This document shows positions 24,879 through 31,948 of a stretch of DNA of 64,000 nt, piece by piece. The notes beneath the pieces are model-generated. The model was given only the letters and a program-made list of their open reading frames with translations, was not told where the DNA came from and did not search any database. This DNA is from an uncultured Oscillospiraceae bacterium (GTDB taxonomy: Bacteria; Bacillota; Clostridia; Oscillospirales; Oscillospiraceae): contig CAJUQN010000003.1 of NCBI GenBank assembly GCA_910588625.1, forward strand, positions 41,178 to 105,177, given 5' to 3'. Each line of letters starts with the position of its first letter. Position 1 is the first letter of the stretch. The translations under genes and the position numbers were made by a program.

Positions 24879-25727
24879 CTAAGCCGCCTTCCGCCGGGCG
24901 TCCGCGACCTTGTATTTTTCCAGCATATAGTACACAATGGTGTCGCTTTGCTTCAGTTCCAGTTCCACATCGGTGAGGGTCACGCCAACAGCCAGCTCCG
25001 AGTGCTCTCCCCGGACAAAGGCGTCTATCCGTTCCTTCTTGGAGGATTCCAGCACCAGCTGGGTATTGACGGATTGGATGCCCTTATTCACCCGCAGATT
25101 GCGGATCAGGTAGGTGATATTGTCCTTTTCCGGCTGACCGGCGGGCTTGTCCTGAACAGCTCCCTCCGGAGACTGCCGATCTTCGCCGCCCTCAGGCTCC
25201 GCCTGGGTCCGCAGACCACCGGCCGGGGCTGGGGTGAGACCCAGCTTGCCCAGCATTTTAAGATACTGGTAGTCCAGCTTCTCCTGCTGATCCTTCTTGA
25301 TGTACCAGGTCTTGCCCTGTTTCTCCACGTTCACAAAGACCACGTCCATGTTATACAGCACCCGGCCAATGCCCCACTGGACGGCGGCCCGCTTCATGCT
25401 GTCGGACAGGCCGCCCTTCACAGGCTCAATGTCCGAATTCTCAGCGCCGTCCCATTTGGTGATGAACCCATCCCCATAACGGATGGAAAGGCCGCACAGC
25501 TGGGCTTCCTTCCCGCCGGCGCCGTGCCAGGGCTTGAACTCGTTGTACCAGTTTTCCGGTCCCACCACATCGTCCAGGCGGCCCATGATGGCCCGGTTGG
25601 TGACATAGGGAACGGCGATGCCCAGTTCCTTTGCCTCAACGACCTTTTGCAGCCGCCACTCCAGGTCCTCTGGCGCAAAGGGCATCGCCAGCTCGGCCTG
25701 AATCTGTCTCGGGTCTTTCTGCCCCAT
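24879..25727 (-). CDS. Rad52/Rad22-family single-strand annealing protein
   Basis: A 282-residue protein. Residues 10-160 match the Rad52/22 fold: MPFAPEDLEWRLQ, PYVTNRAIMGRLDDVVG, ENWYNEFKPWH, then GLSDSMKRAAVQWGIGRVLYN. Such proteins form rings on single strands and anneal homologous DNA. The C-terminus is acidic and proline-rich with a short conserved tail. I start at ATG 25727, since GGAGGTAAG lies between it and an upstream in-frame ATG at 25742. It forms a recombination set with the Rad50-like ATPase, which starts 13 bp on. Confidence 0.88.
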   Translation of the reverse strand: MGQKDPRQIQAELAMPFAPEDLEWRLQKVVEAKELGIAVPYVTNRAIMGRLDDVVGPENWYNEFKPWHGAGGKEAQLCGLSIRYGDGFITKWDGAENSDIEPVKGGLSDSMKRAAVQWGIGRVLYNMDVVFVNVEKQGKTWYIKKDQQEKLDYQYLKMLGKLGLTPAPAGGLRTQAEPEGGEDRQSPEGAVQDKPAGQPEKDNITYLIRNLRVNKGIQSVNTQLVLESSKKERIDAFVRGEHSELAVGVTLTDVELELKQSDTIVYYMLEKYKVADARRKAA

Positions 25728-25731
25728 GGTC

Positions 25732-26409
25732 TTACCTCCCATTCAAAAAATCTTTCAGTGTTCTGCCGTCCTCCACCAGCACGTCCGTGTAATAGTGGGA
25801 CGGGGTTTTCCCTTTCATCTGCTCCAAAAGGTCCCGGTATTCGGCGTGGAGCCGGTTATTATCCCTGGAATAGAGATCATCATTGTTGGGCAGACGCAGA
25901 AGATAGCTCATCAGTGTGTGCAGCCTGGCCGGATTTTTATAGATGGGCAGCGCGTTATTTCCGGTACAGATGCGGTTGTCCCCATGTACGTTGGAAAACG
26001 GATAGCGGTAGGTGGGCGTATCCAGGGTAAGCCGCTCGTCCTTCACCACGCATACCCTGCATCCGGCCACCTTGCGCTCCTTAGGCATATACTGGAAGCC
26101 AAACACCAGCCGGGGAAGGGGAAAATCCCGGTACTCGGTGTCGTAATAGGTGACGTCCGCATATAGCTCCGGGTAGCGGATGAAATAGTAAACGAACTTC
26201 TTCTCCATCACCGCGGCGATGCAGCCTTCCGGCAGCAGCCCGGTGGGATGCCGTTCATCGTCATACCTGCTGGTGAGAAAACAGTCGCACAGGGCCTGGG
26301 GGGTGATGCGCTTATGTGTGGTGACTCCGCCGGCCTTCTGCTGCTCCACCACCACCTCGCCGCGTTCGGTGTTGATGTGGATGGTCATGTCGAATCCTGA
26401 CCGCATCAT
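25732..26409 (-). CDS. Family D prokaryotic E2-like protein (PRTRC protein B-like)
   Basis: A protein of about 225 residues. The segment PFSNVHGDNRICTGN near residues 137-151 resembles the E2 active-site motif HPN...G-x-IC, which makes C148 the candidate catalytic cysteine. The whole resembles PRTRC protein B / Prok-E2_D, known from plasmid and ICE clusters with JAB, ThiF and ubiquitin-like partners. AAGGAGG precedes ATG 26409, which overlaps the stop of the upstream gene (ATGATG). A JAB-domain protein lies two genes upstream, but no ThiF-type E1 or beta-grasp partner is visible. Ubiquitin-like transfer is an inference from family. Confidence 0.72.
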   Translation of the reverse strand: MMRSGFDMTIHINTERGEVVVEQQKAGGVTTHKRITPQALCDCFLTSRYDDERHPTGLLPEGCIAAVMEKKFVYYFIRYPELYADVTYYDTEYRDFPLPRLVFGFQYMPKERKVAGCRVCVVKDERLTLDTPTYRYPFSNVHGDNRICTGNNALPIYKNPARLHTLMSYLLRLPNNDDLYSRDNNRLHAEYRDLLEQMKGKTPSHYYTDVLVEDGRTLKDFLNGR

Positions 26410-26975
26410 GCCGCCTCCTTCCATTCGTTCATAAACGGATAAATCGGGACAATTTTGTTCAGCCCCAGTTCCGTCTCCAGCTGCCGGTTCAGCTCCTGAA
26501 ACCCGTCTAAAATCTCCAGAAAGGCTTTGGGCAGTTCACTCAGCCCATAGAAATCATCGTATGAAAAGAACAGGATGCACCGCCGCCCCCGATCGCTGGA
26601 GGACAGCCGCCAGCCGTAATCATAGCTGTAACTGTCAAGAAGAAAGTTCTCACGGATCATCTGCTCTGCATTGCGCCGGTAGGGATTGATTTCCTCAGCC
26701 AGCTCTTTTTCTGTCTCAAGCCGGACACACAGCTCACAGAAGCGGTCGATGATGGGATCGGACAGCACCCAGGTCTCCATGCCTCGTTCTTCGTTATAAT
26801 GAACACTGGTGTCCTGGAAAACCGACGTTGCCAGCTCCACCGAAAACTCATAGAAGGCGTCCTCATCCAAAGGGAGGCTGTCAAAATTCTGCCATGACTT
26901 TTTGAGCCTGGGATGGTCATGGACCATTTTTGCCAGATACAGCAGATTAAAAAAATATGAATTCAGCTCATCCAT
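26406..26975 (-). CDS. Protein of unknown function between E2-like and JAB genes
   Basis: A 189-residue acidic, helix-rich protein with no motif I recognise (SYFFNLLYLAKMVHDHPRLKKSW at the N-terminus; GWRLSSSDRGRRCILFFSYDDFYGL in the last third). GAGGTG stands before ATG 26975. The 3' end overlaps the E2-like gene start, so the two are translationally coupled and may act together. It could be a partner or substrate of the E2/JAB pair. Confidence 0.6.
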   Translation of the reverse strand: MDELNSYFFNLLYLAKMVHDHPRLKKSWQNFDSLPLDEDAFYEFSVELATSVFQDTSVHYNEERGMETWVLSDPIIDRFCELCVRLETEKELAEEINPYRRNAEQMIRENFLLDSYSYDYGWRLSSSDRGRRCILFFSYDDFYGLSELPKAFLEILDGFQELNRQLETELGLNKIVPIYPFMNEWKEAA

Positions 26976-27078
26976 ACCGGCACCTCAGCAAAACGCCCGC
27001 GTTTCCCTGGGGGCGGGCGGGACCCGGTCTACGGTCTCGGCAAACTGAGACAGCGTCCGCGACGCGGCAAACAGCCTG

Positions 27079-28308
27079 TCATGGCGGCTCGTTCAGAGGC
27101 TGCAACACCGGCGGGGAATCCCTGCGGATCAGCTTCACCTTCGTCCTCCACTCCTGGGGAAACACCGCGCCGAAGCTCTCCAGCACACAGCCGGGGTCCA
27201 GCTCCAGGTAGGCGCCGCCGCAGGACATCCGCACAGTCATGTCCGGGAAGAACTTCTCCAGACGGCCCATCACGATGTAGATGCGGGTGGCCTGCTCATC
27301 CTCATCGTCGATGGAAGAGAACCTGGCCTCCATCGTGTTGTGGCTGTGGATGTCGATGTAGTGCAGATACCGCTCCCCGGAGAGATCTTCCCCGCTCAGA
27401 TCAGCGTCGATATGGGCGCGGGTCACGCTCTGGGTGGGGATGCGCACCACAAATTCCTGCTCCTGCTTGTCCCAGAGAATGTGGGCCAGCGCCTCAAACT
27501 TCTCCGAGCCGGTCATGCAGCACCGAAAAAAGGAGACGATCTGGGCCAGCAGCTCCATGGGCACCAGCGGCAGGGCCGGGGTAAACCCGGCCCTGACCGC
27601 AGCAAAATCGGTCACGTTGTTTTTGGGGGCGATGAACTCGCCCAGCCCGGTTTTACGCAGCTCGTACACCTTCCCGTCGCTGCCGGGAAACAGGCAGATG
27701 GCCTTGCCGGACTCCTGAGCCTCCTCCAGAGAAGTGAACACGCCCTTATAGGTGGCGATGCCCTTGCTCTGGGCGGTGACGCGGGGCTTTACCAGGCAAT
27801 CCGGGTTCTTATCCTTGGCTTTCTTCAGCGCATCCAGGAAGTGCTTGGACTGCTCGATCTCGGTCTTGACTGAGGTGATGGTCGTACCCTTGGGGTCGGT
27901 GATGGTCTTGACCGTCTTGCCATACTCCACCGTCCAGGACACTTTTTTGCCCTCGCCCAGCTCGGGGAAATCATCCGACTTAGCGATGCGCAGCTCCTCG
28001 AAGGTCATGCCGGGGTCGGTGATCTCCTCCTTGGCGCTGCCGTAAGCGAACACCGGAGCCTTCTCAAAGAGAGACTTGGCCGCTTTCTGTTCTGCCTTGA
28101 CCTCCTGCTCCGCTATGGCGGCGGTGAGGGGGTCGACGTCCAGCCCAGGTTGTGGAACCGGGACAGCGGAGGCTTTTACCTCGGGCACAGGGGCAGGCAA
28201 CGGTTTCTGTGCGGTCTGCGCGGCCTGCGTCTGGGGTTCCGGTACCGCCTGGGCGATCTGCTCGGGCGCAGGCTGGGGAGCTGCCTGACGGGCCGGGGAC
28301 TGCTCCAC
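27079..28308 (-). CDS. JAB/JAMM-domain protein, 5' end probably lost
   Basis: The C-terminal third carries a complete JAMM metalloprotease motif HxH-x7-S-x2-D: HSHNTMEARFSSIDD, about residues 321-335 from GTG 28308. The central region is a beta-rich PRTRC-like domain; the N-terminus is Pro/Gln/Ala-rich linker. JAB proteins paired with prokaryotic E2s remove or process ubiquitin-like tags. Coding signature (TEVSDGGFDIDAIFGG) runs on upstream to about 28458, where it meets a head-to-head IreB fragment, and no ATG, GTG or TTG exists there. GTG 28308, with AGGAG 11 bases before, is the only usable start. The gene is probably truncated but may still be made. Confidence 0.68.
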   Translation of the reverse strand: MEQSPARQAAPQPAPEQIAQAVPEPQTQAAQTAQKPLPAPVPEVKASAVPVPQPGLDVDPLTAAIAEQEVKAEQKAAKSLFEKAPVFAYGSAKEEITDPGMTFEELRIAKSDDFPELGEGKKVSWTVEYGKTVKTITDPKGTTITSVKTEIEQSKHFLDALKKAKDKNPDCLVKPRVTAQSKGIATYKGVFTSLEEAQESGKAICLFPGSDGKVYELRKTGLGEFIAPKNNVTDFAAVRAGFTPALPLVPMELLAQIVSFFRCCMTGSEKFEALAHILWDKQEQEFVVRIPTQSVTRAHIDADLSGEDLSGERYLHYIDIHSHNTMEARFSSIDDEDEQATRIYIVMGRLEKFFPDMTVRMSCGGAYLELDPGCVLESFGAVFPQEWRTKVKLIRRDSPPVLQPLNEPP

Positions 28309-28460
28309 CAGCTGGGGCTGCTCCTGGGGTTTGGGTTCAGCGGCAGCGGCCTGCTGGGCCAGAGCCGCCTCGAAGGGGTTTACGCCGCCGGCAGCCCCGG
28401 CGCTGGCCGCACCGCCAAAAATGGCGTCGATGTCAAAGCCGCCGTCCGATACTTCTGTGA

Positions 28461-28622
28461 AGGGGAATCCACTACCGCCCTGTCGATCAAATCATCGGAT
28501 ACATTCTGACGGACGACCCCACATATATCACAAATCACAACGGCGCCCGGCGCGTGATTGCCAACGTTGACCGTCATGCCCTGCTGTGCGATATGCTCTC
28601 AGCCTATTTTTCCGCTGAATGA
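28461..28622 (+). pseudogene. C-terminal fragment of an IreB (UPF0297) family gene
   Basis: On the plus strand 53 codons encode HYRPVDQIIGYILTDDPTYI followed by TNHNGARRVIANVDR and a TGA at 28620. This matches the C-terminal two thirds of IreB-type regulatory phosphoproteins (about 85-90 residues; ...PVNQIVGYLLSGDPTYIT). A TGA at 28458 closes the frame and there is no start, so the N-terminal third is gone. Its broken 5' end touches the broken 5' end of the JAB gene, which reads the other way: one deletion seems to have removed both starts. Confidence 0.75.
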
Positions 28623-28664
28623 CTGGAAGCATTTAGAACTTCACGCTGAATAAGTACCAAACGC

Positions 28665-28695
28665 AAAGGGGACGATGGCATTGCCACCGTCCCCT
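28665..28695 (-). terminator. Terminator behind the Fic gene
   Basis: GGGGACGaTGGC (28668-28679) pairs with GCCAcCGTCCCC (28683-28694), seven bp past the Fic stop. On the minus strand TTTGCGTTTGG follows. It separates the Fic transcript from the JAB gene. Confidence 0.75.
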
Positions 28696-28701
28696 GACAC
28701 G

Positions 28702-29466
28702 TTATTGCTTCTTTTTCAGTGCCCGCTCAAACCTGACCTGCCAGGTTTTAACGGCCTGCGCCTTTAGAAACTCTGTCAGCACATCCAGATCCTGCGCCCT
28801 GTCAAACTGTTCCAGGGCGGCATAGTAGTCCCGCCGGTCCTCCTCATGGATGATGATGGGCGGATGGTCCCACAACAGCAGCAGATAATTCATCAGCAGC
28901 CGTCCGGCGCGCCCGTTGCCGTCCGCAAAGGGGTGGATGTTCTCGAACCTGGCGTGGAAATAGGCCGCCGCCGTCAGCGCCTGATTGGGGCCAATGCCGT
29001 CCAGTTCAGACACCAGCTCGGCCAGCTCCTCCGGTACATCCTCCGGCAGAGCGCCCACCTCGTTTCGGCCCGTCACATAATCGTTCCGCTTATAGGCGCC
29101 GGGGCGTTCGCCCTTCTGGTAGCACAGCGTGTCATAGGTCCCCTGGGTCAGCAGACCCTGAAACTCACAGATCAGCGCCTCGTTCATAGGTTCCCGGCGC
29201 TCAAAGGCGTCCAGCATCCGGTAGTATGCCGTCACAGAGTTTTGGATCTCAAACAGGGAGCGCACATCACCAGTGTAGCCGGTCACTCCGCCGTGGTCGA
29301 AGATCTCCCGCGTGTCGTGATAGGTGATGCTGTCGTTCTCGATCTTCGCCGAGTGATAGATAAAGGCCGCGCCGTTACCGTTCATCTCACAGGCAATATC
29401 GGCGGCTGTGCGGATCTGCTTTTGCCGCCAAACGGCAACGATGTCTTCATAGCGCACAGGACTCAC
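28702..29466 (-). CDS. Fic-domain protein
   Basis: A 254-residue Fic-fold enzyme. The active-site motif HPFADGNGRAGR lies near residues 176-187, complete for AMP (or other nucleotide) transfer to hydroxyl side chains. An inhibitory helix motif S-x3-E-N (SAKIEN) near residue 39 places it in the N-terminally self-inhibited class. The start is a GTG overlapping the stop of the coiled-coil gene upstream (GTGA). No separate antitoxin is seen. It belongs to the minus-strand ICE operon and ends at its own terminator. The target is unknown. Confidence 0.92.
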   Translation of the reverse strand: MSPVRYEDIVAVWRQKQIRTAADIACEMNGNGAAFIYHSAKIENDSITYHDTREIFDHGGVTGYTGDVRSLFEIQNSVTAYYRMLDAFERREPMNEALICEFQGLLTQGTYDTLCYQKGERPGAYKRNDYVTGRNEVGALPEDVPEELAELVSELDGIGPNQALTAAAYFHARFENIHPFADGNGRAGRLLMNYLLLLWDHPPIIIHEEDRRDYYAALEQFDRAQDLDVLTEFLKAQAVKTWQVRFERALKKKQ

Positions 29467-30317
29467 CCCCAGTTTCCAATAACTTTAGCACGAATCGGGC
29501 CGTGCCGCAAGCGGTTCGGCATAATTACACCCGCCTCGCCACCAATTCCCGCACGATCTCGTCCCCTAGCAGCTCGCTGGTGCGGTAAATGTTCTGGCAG
29601 AAAGGCGTCAGGCTGAACTCCATTCACTGCCTGGGACACCAGTGCAGACACCTCTTCTCTGCTTTTCGCAGCATTGGCATCCACCATCTTGCCCACGGCC
29701 TCCACCTGGCGGCGCTTGCTCTCCGCCTGATTGGCCGCGTCAACGATGGACTGTTCCAAAAGCTGATTGCGCTCTTTCGCGGCCTGCATCCGCTCCAGCA
29801 GACCGGCCAGCTCCTGCCGGGCCTGACGTTCAGCCTGTTCCAGCTTTTCCAGGGTGTTCAGCGCATTTTTCTCTCCACCAATGTCAGAAAGCAGACCGTC
29901 CAATTCCCCGGCGGTTCGGGACACGAACTCGGACGCTGCCTCATAAGCGGGCAGCTCCCGGCCCTCGCACACCGTTTTCAGCGTAGGGTAATCCTCACTC
30001 TGGGTGATGTGCTCCAAAATGGGCGAGTTGAACTTTCGGGCAGCTACAGAGAGGGCGGCGGCCTCATTTTTCCGGGGCAGCAGGGAATAGAAGGACTGGA
30101 ATACGTCCCTGGACAGCGCAGGGAAGGAGGGCAGCTTCTGCGTCGCGTCCTGCTCAGTCTGTGCCAGGGGATCGTCCCCTTCCCGTAAATCCGTATAAAT
30201 GCTGTCCTCCAGTTTGGTGGAGCGCAGCACCCGGTCTGTGGCGGGCGCATCCCCTGGCCGCCCGGCGGCGGTCCAGGGAGAGCGCAGTACATCCTCGATG
30301 GTGCGATAGGGTTTCAT
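29463..30317 (-). CDS. Coiled-coil ICE protein, C-terminus possibly out of frame
   Basis: A 284-residue protein. The N-terminal half is mixed; residues about 150-230 are a heptad-rich coiled coil (LEKLEQAERQARQELAGLLERM). The last 50 residues (HQRAARGRDRAGIGGEAGV and on) are Arg/Gly-rich and look like out-of-frame translation. In another frame the same DNA gives a start and a compact peptide, MEFSLTPFCQNIYRTSELLG onward to ELVARRV, ending at 29528. Either a frameshift near 29605 extended the protein or a small second gene overlaps. ATG 30317 follows GGAGGGG and overlaps the preceding stop. No activity is recognised. Confidence 0.6.
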   Translation of the reverse strand: MKPYRTIEDVLRSPWTAAGRPGDAPATDRVLRSTKLEDSIYTDLREGDDPLAQTEQDATQKLPSFPALSRDVFQSFYSLLPRKNEAAALSVAARKFNSPILEHITQSEDYPTLKTVCEGRELPAYEAASEFVSRTAGELDGLLSDIGGEKNALNTLEKLEQAERQARQELAGLLERMQAAKERNQLLEQSIVDAANQAESKRRQVEAVGKMVDANAAKSREEVSALVSQAVNGVQPDAFLPEHLPHQRAARGRDRAGIGGEAGVIMPNRLRHGPIRAKVIGNWG

Positions 30318-30490
30318 TGACCATCCCCTCCATCCCGATGGCCCGCCATCCATTCCCGAAGGATGTAGGCAGCCTGGGCACGGTCGAAGCTCAACTCCGG
30401 GAAGGCCTCCTGAAGATAGGGCACAGCGCCAAACATATTGGTCACACCGGAATCCCGCAGAGCATCTAAGTAATCAAAATATTTTTTCAT
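30314..30490 (-). CDS. Small ICE protein (58 aa)
   Basis: MKKYFDYLDALRDSGVTNMF onward: a 58-residue helical protein with FPELSFDRAQAAYILREWM. Conserved small proteins of this form are frequent in ICE operons, with unknown role. The ATG at 30490 follows AAAGGAAAATAAGG, and the stop overlaps the next start (ATGA), so it is coupled to the coiled-coil gene. Confidence 0.65.
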   Translation of the reverse strand: MKKYFDYLDALRDSGVTNMFGAVPYLQEAFPELSFDRAQAAYILREWMAGHRDGGDGQ

Positions 30491-30494
30491 GACC

Positions 30495-30719
30495 TTATTT
30501 TCCTTTCGATGGTTTTGTCCAGCAGCCGCCCAGGGAATAGTCCCATTCGATGGCGCCGTCTCTGTATTGACGGACGCCCACAGCCACCAGCGTCCAGCCG
30601 TCCTTGATTCGCCGCATGGCCGCCCTCCCGCCGGAATAAACTGCCGTACATTCGTAATCGCAGCCGTTGCGGTTGTGATAGACCTGCCCAACGTCTGGGA
30701 AAAACAAGTCCATACTCAT
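30495..30719 (-). CDS. Small ICE protein (74 aa), beta-rich
   Basis: A 74-residue protein, MSMDLFFPDVGQVYHNRNG then DYECTAVYSGGRAAMRRIKDGWTLVAVG, with alternating strands that look like a small SH3-like barrel. The ATG at 30719 overlaps the stop of the upstream gene (ATGA) and has AGGAGG close by; ATG 30713 is an alternative. Function unknown; it shares the operon with the zinc-ribbon protein. Confidence 0.65.
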   Translation of the reverse strand: MSMDLFFPDVGQVYHNRNGCDYECTAVYSGGRAAMRRIKDGWTLVAVGVRQYRDGAIEWDYSLGGCWTKPSKGK

Positions 30720-31417
30720 TGCGCCTCCTGGCCCTGATCTGCTTTCGCGTAAACACTCAGGTACATATTGTAGTCCTTCTCCCTGGTGATAAGCCGCACC
30801 CAGAAATCACAGGTTTCGCCTGTCAGATAGAAATTGAAATCATCATCGATCTCCGGGCTGAACTGTGCCTCCGGGTGGGACCAGCAGAAGCGGCGCAGCG
30901 TGTTCAGATCGCACAGCGCGTCACTGGCGGTCAACGCCTTATAGGTACTGTCGATCTCGGCCTTTATCTCCGCCGTCGCCAAGTCCCAGTGGGAGGTCCA
31001 TACAGTGTTCCACCAGCGGTGCCCATCATAATCGGCGCGAATATGGCCGATTTTCCTGCGTGGGGTCCCTTCACCGGGGCTGCCAGCAGGCTCAAAATCC
31101 TCAAATACTTCGGGGAACGGGCATACGGTTGTCAGCCTGCCCAGGACGCCGCTGTTGGACGCTTCCAAAAATTCCTCCGCCCTTTCCCGGAACCATGCGG
31201 TAACTCCTTTACGGCACACCGAAAGATCATCGCACTTCCCGGCTTTACACATAGAGCAGGTGTTCACCGTATCATTCTGGGCCAGCTCGTTACCAAGCCA
31301 GGCGGCAAATCCGGCCAATACAGGCGGTATTCGCCCGGATTTCAGTTCTCCGGCACAGTCGCCGCACAGCACATAACCCGACGTAACATCTTTTTTGCAC
31401 ACGAAACACGTAGGCAT
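30716..31417 (-). CDS. Zinc-ribbon ICE protein of unknown function
   Basis: A 233-residue protein. The N-terminus has two Cys pairs (CFVCKKDVTSGYVLCGDC, C-x2-C...C-x2-C), a classic zinc ribbon, and a second cluster (CSMCKAGKCDDLSVC, about 54-68). The rest (EYDGHRWWNTVW-like, RRFCWSHPEAQF) is an unfamiliar globular domain. It starts at 31417, and AAGGAGA lies upstream. It lies 58 bp behind ssb in the operon, so a DNA-related role is possible, without direct evidence. Confidence 0.65.
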   Translation of the reverse strand: MPTCFVCKKDVTSGYVLCGDCAGELKSGRIPPVLAGFAAWLGNELAQNDTVNTCSMCKAGKCDDLSVCRKGVTAWFRERAEEFLEASNSGVLGRLTTVCPFPEVFEDFEPAGSPGEGTPRRKIGHIRADYDGHRWWNTVWTSHWDLATAEIKAEIDSTYKALTASDALCDLNTLRRFCWSHPEAQFSPEIDDDFNFYLTGETCDFWVRLITREKDYNMYLSVYAKADQGQEAQ

Positions 31418-31475
31418 AAATCATTCTCCTTATTTTTAGATGCGGCAGGAGGCTTTTACCTCCCGCCGCTGTTTC

Positions 31476-31928
31476 TCAGAACGGCAGATCGCCGTCGTCA
31501 TCCATAAGGTCTGCGAAGCTGTCCTCACCGGGCTGGAAACCAGCAGGCAGTCCAAAATCATCATCCTTGGCCGTCCTTTTCTGCCCGGAGCTCTGGCCGT
31601 CATTGGGCTTGGAGTCGGCAAAGTACACATTGCTGGCAACGACCTCCGCCGTGCGGCGCTTATTGCCCTCCTTGTCCGTCCACTCCCTGATCTGCAAACG
31701 GCCCTCCACCACGGCCATGCGGCCTTTGGAGAGATATTTGCTTGCGAACTCGCCGGTGGAGCGCCACGCAACCACATCGATCCAGTCCGTGGTGCGCTCA
31801 CCGGTGTTTTTGTCCTTGAAGTCCCGGTCCACCGCCAGCGAGAAGCTGGCCACCGGGGTGCCACTCTGGGTGTGCCGCAGCTCGGGATCCCGACCCAGGC
31901 GGCCCATGATTGTAATGTGATTCAGCAT
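31476..31928 (-). CDS. ssb: Single-stranded DNA-binding protein
   Basis: A 150-residue SSB. The OB fold spans residues 1-105 (MLNHITIMGRLGRDPELRHT, VASFSLAVDRDF, DWIDVVAWR, KGRMAVVEGRLQIREW). A disordered linker follows, then the acidic tip DDDGDLPF that recruits repair proteins. Length and ends are normal. Element-borne SSBs protect the transferred strand in the recipient. It follows the helicase/MoxR chimera by 20 bp. Confidence 0.95.
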   Translation of the reverse strand: MLNHITIMGRLGRDPELRHTQSGTPVASFSLAVDRDFKDKNTGERTTDWIDVVAWRSTGEFASKYLSKGRMAVVEGRLQIREWTDKEGNKRRTAEVVASNVYFADSKPNDGQSSGQKRTAKDDDFGLPAGFQPGEDSFADLMDDDGDLPF

Positions 31929-31948
31929 GATTTATCCCCTCCGCATTT

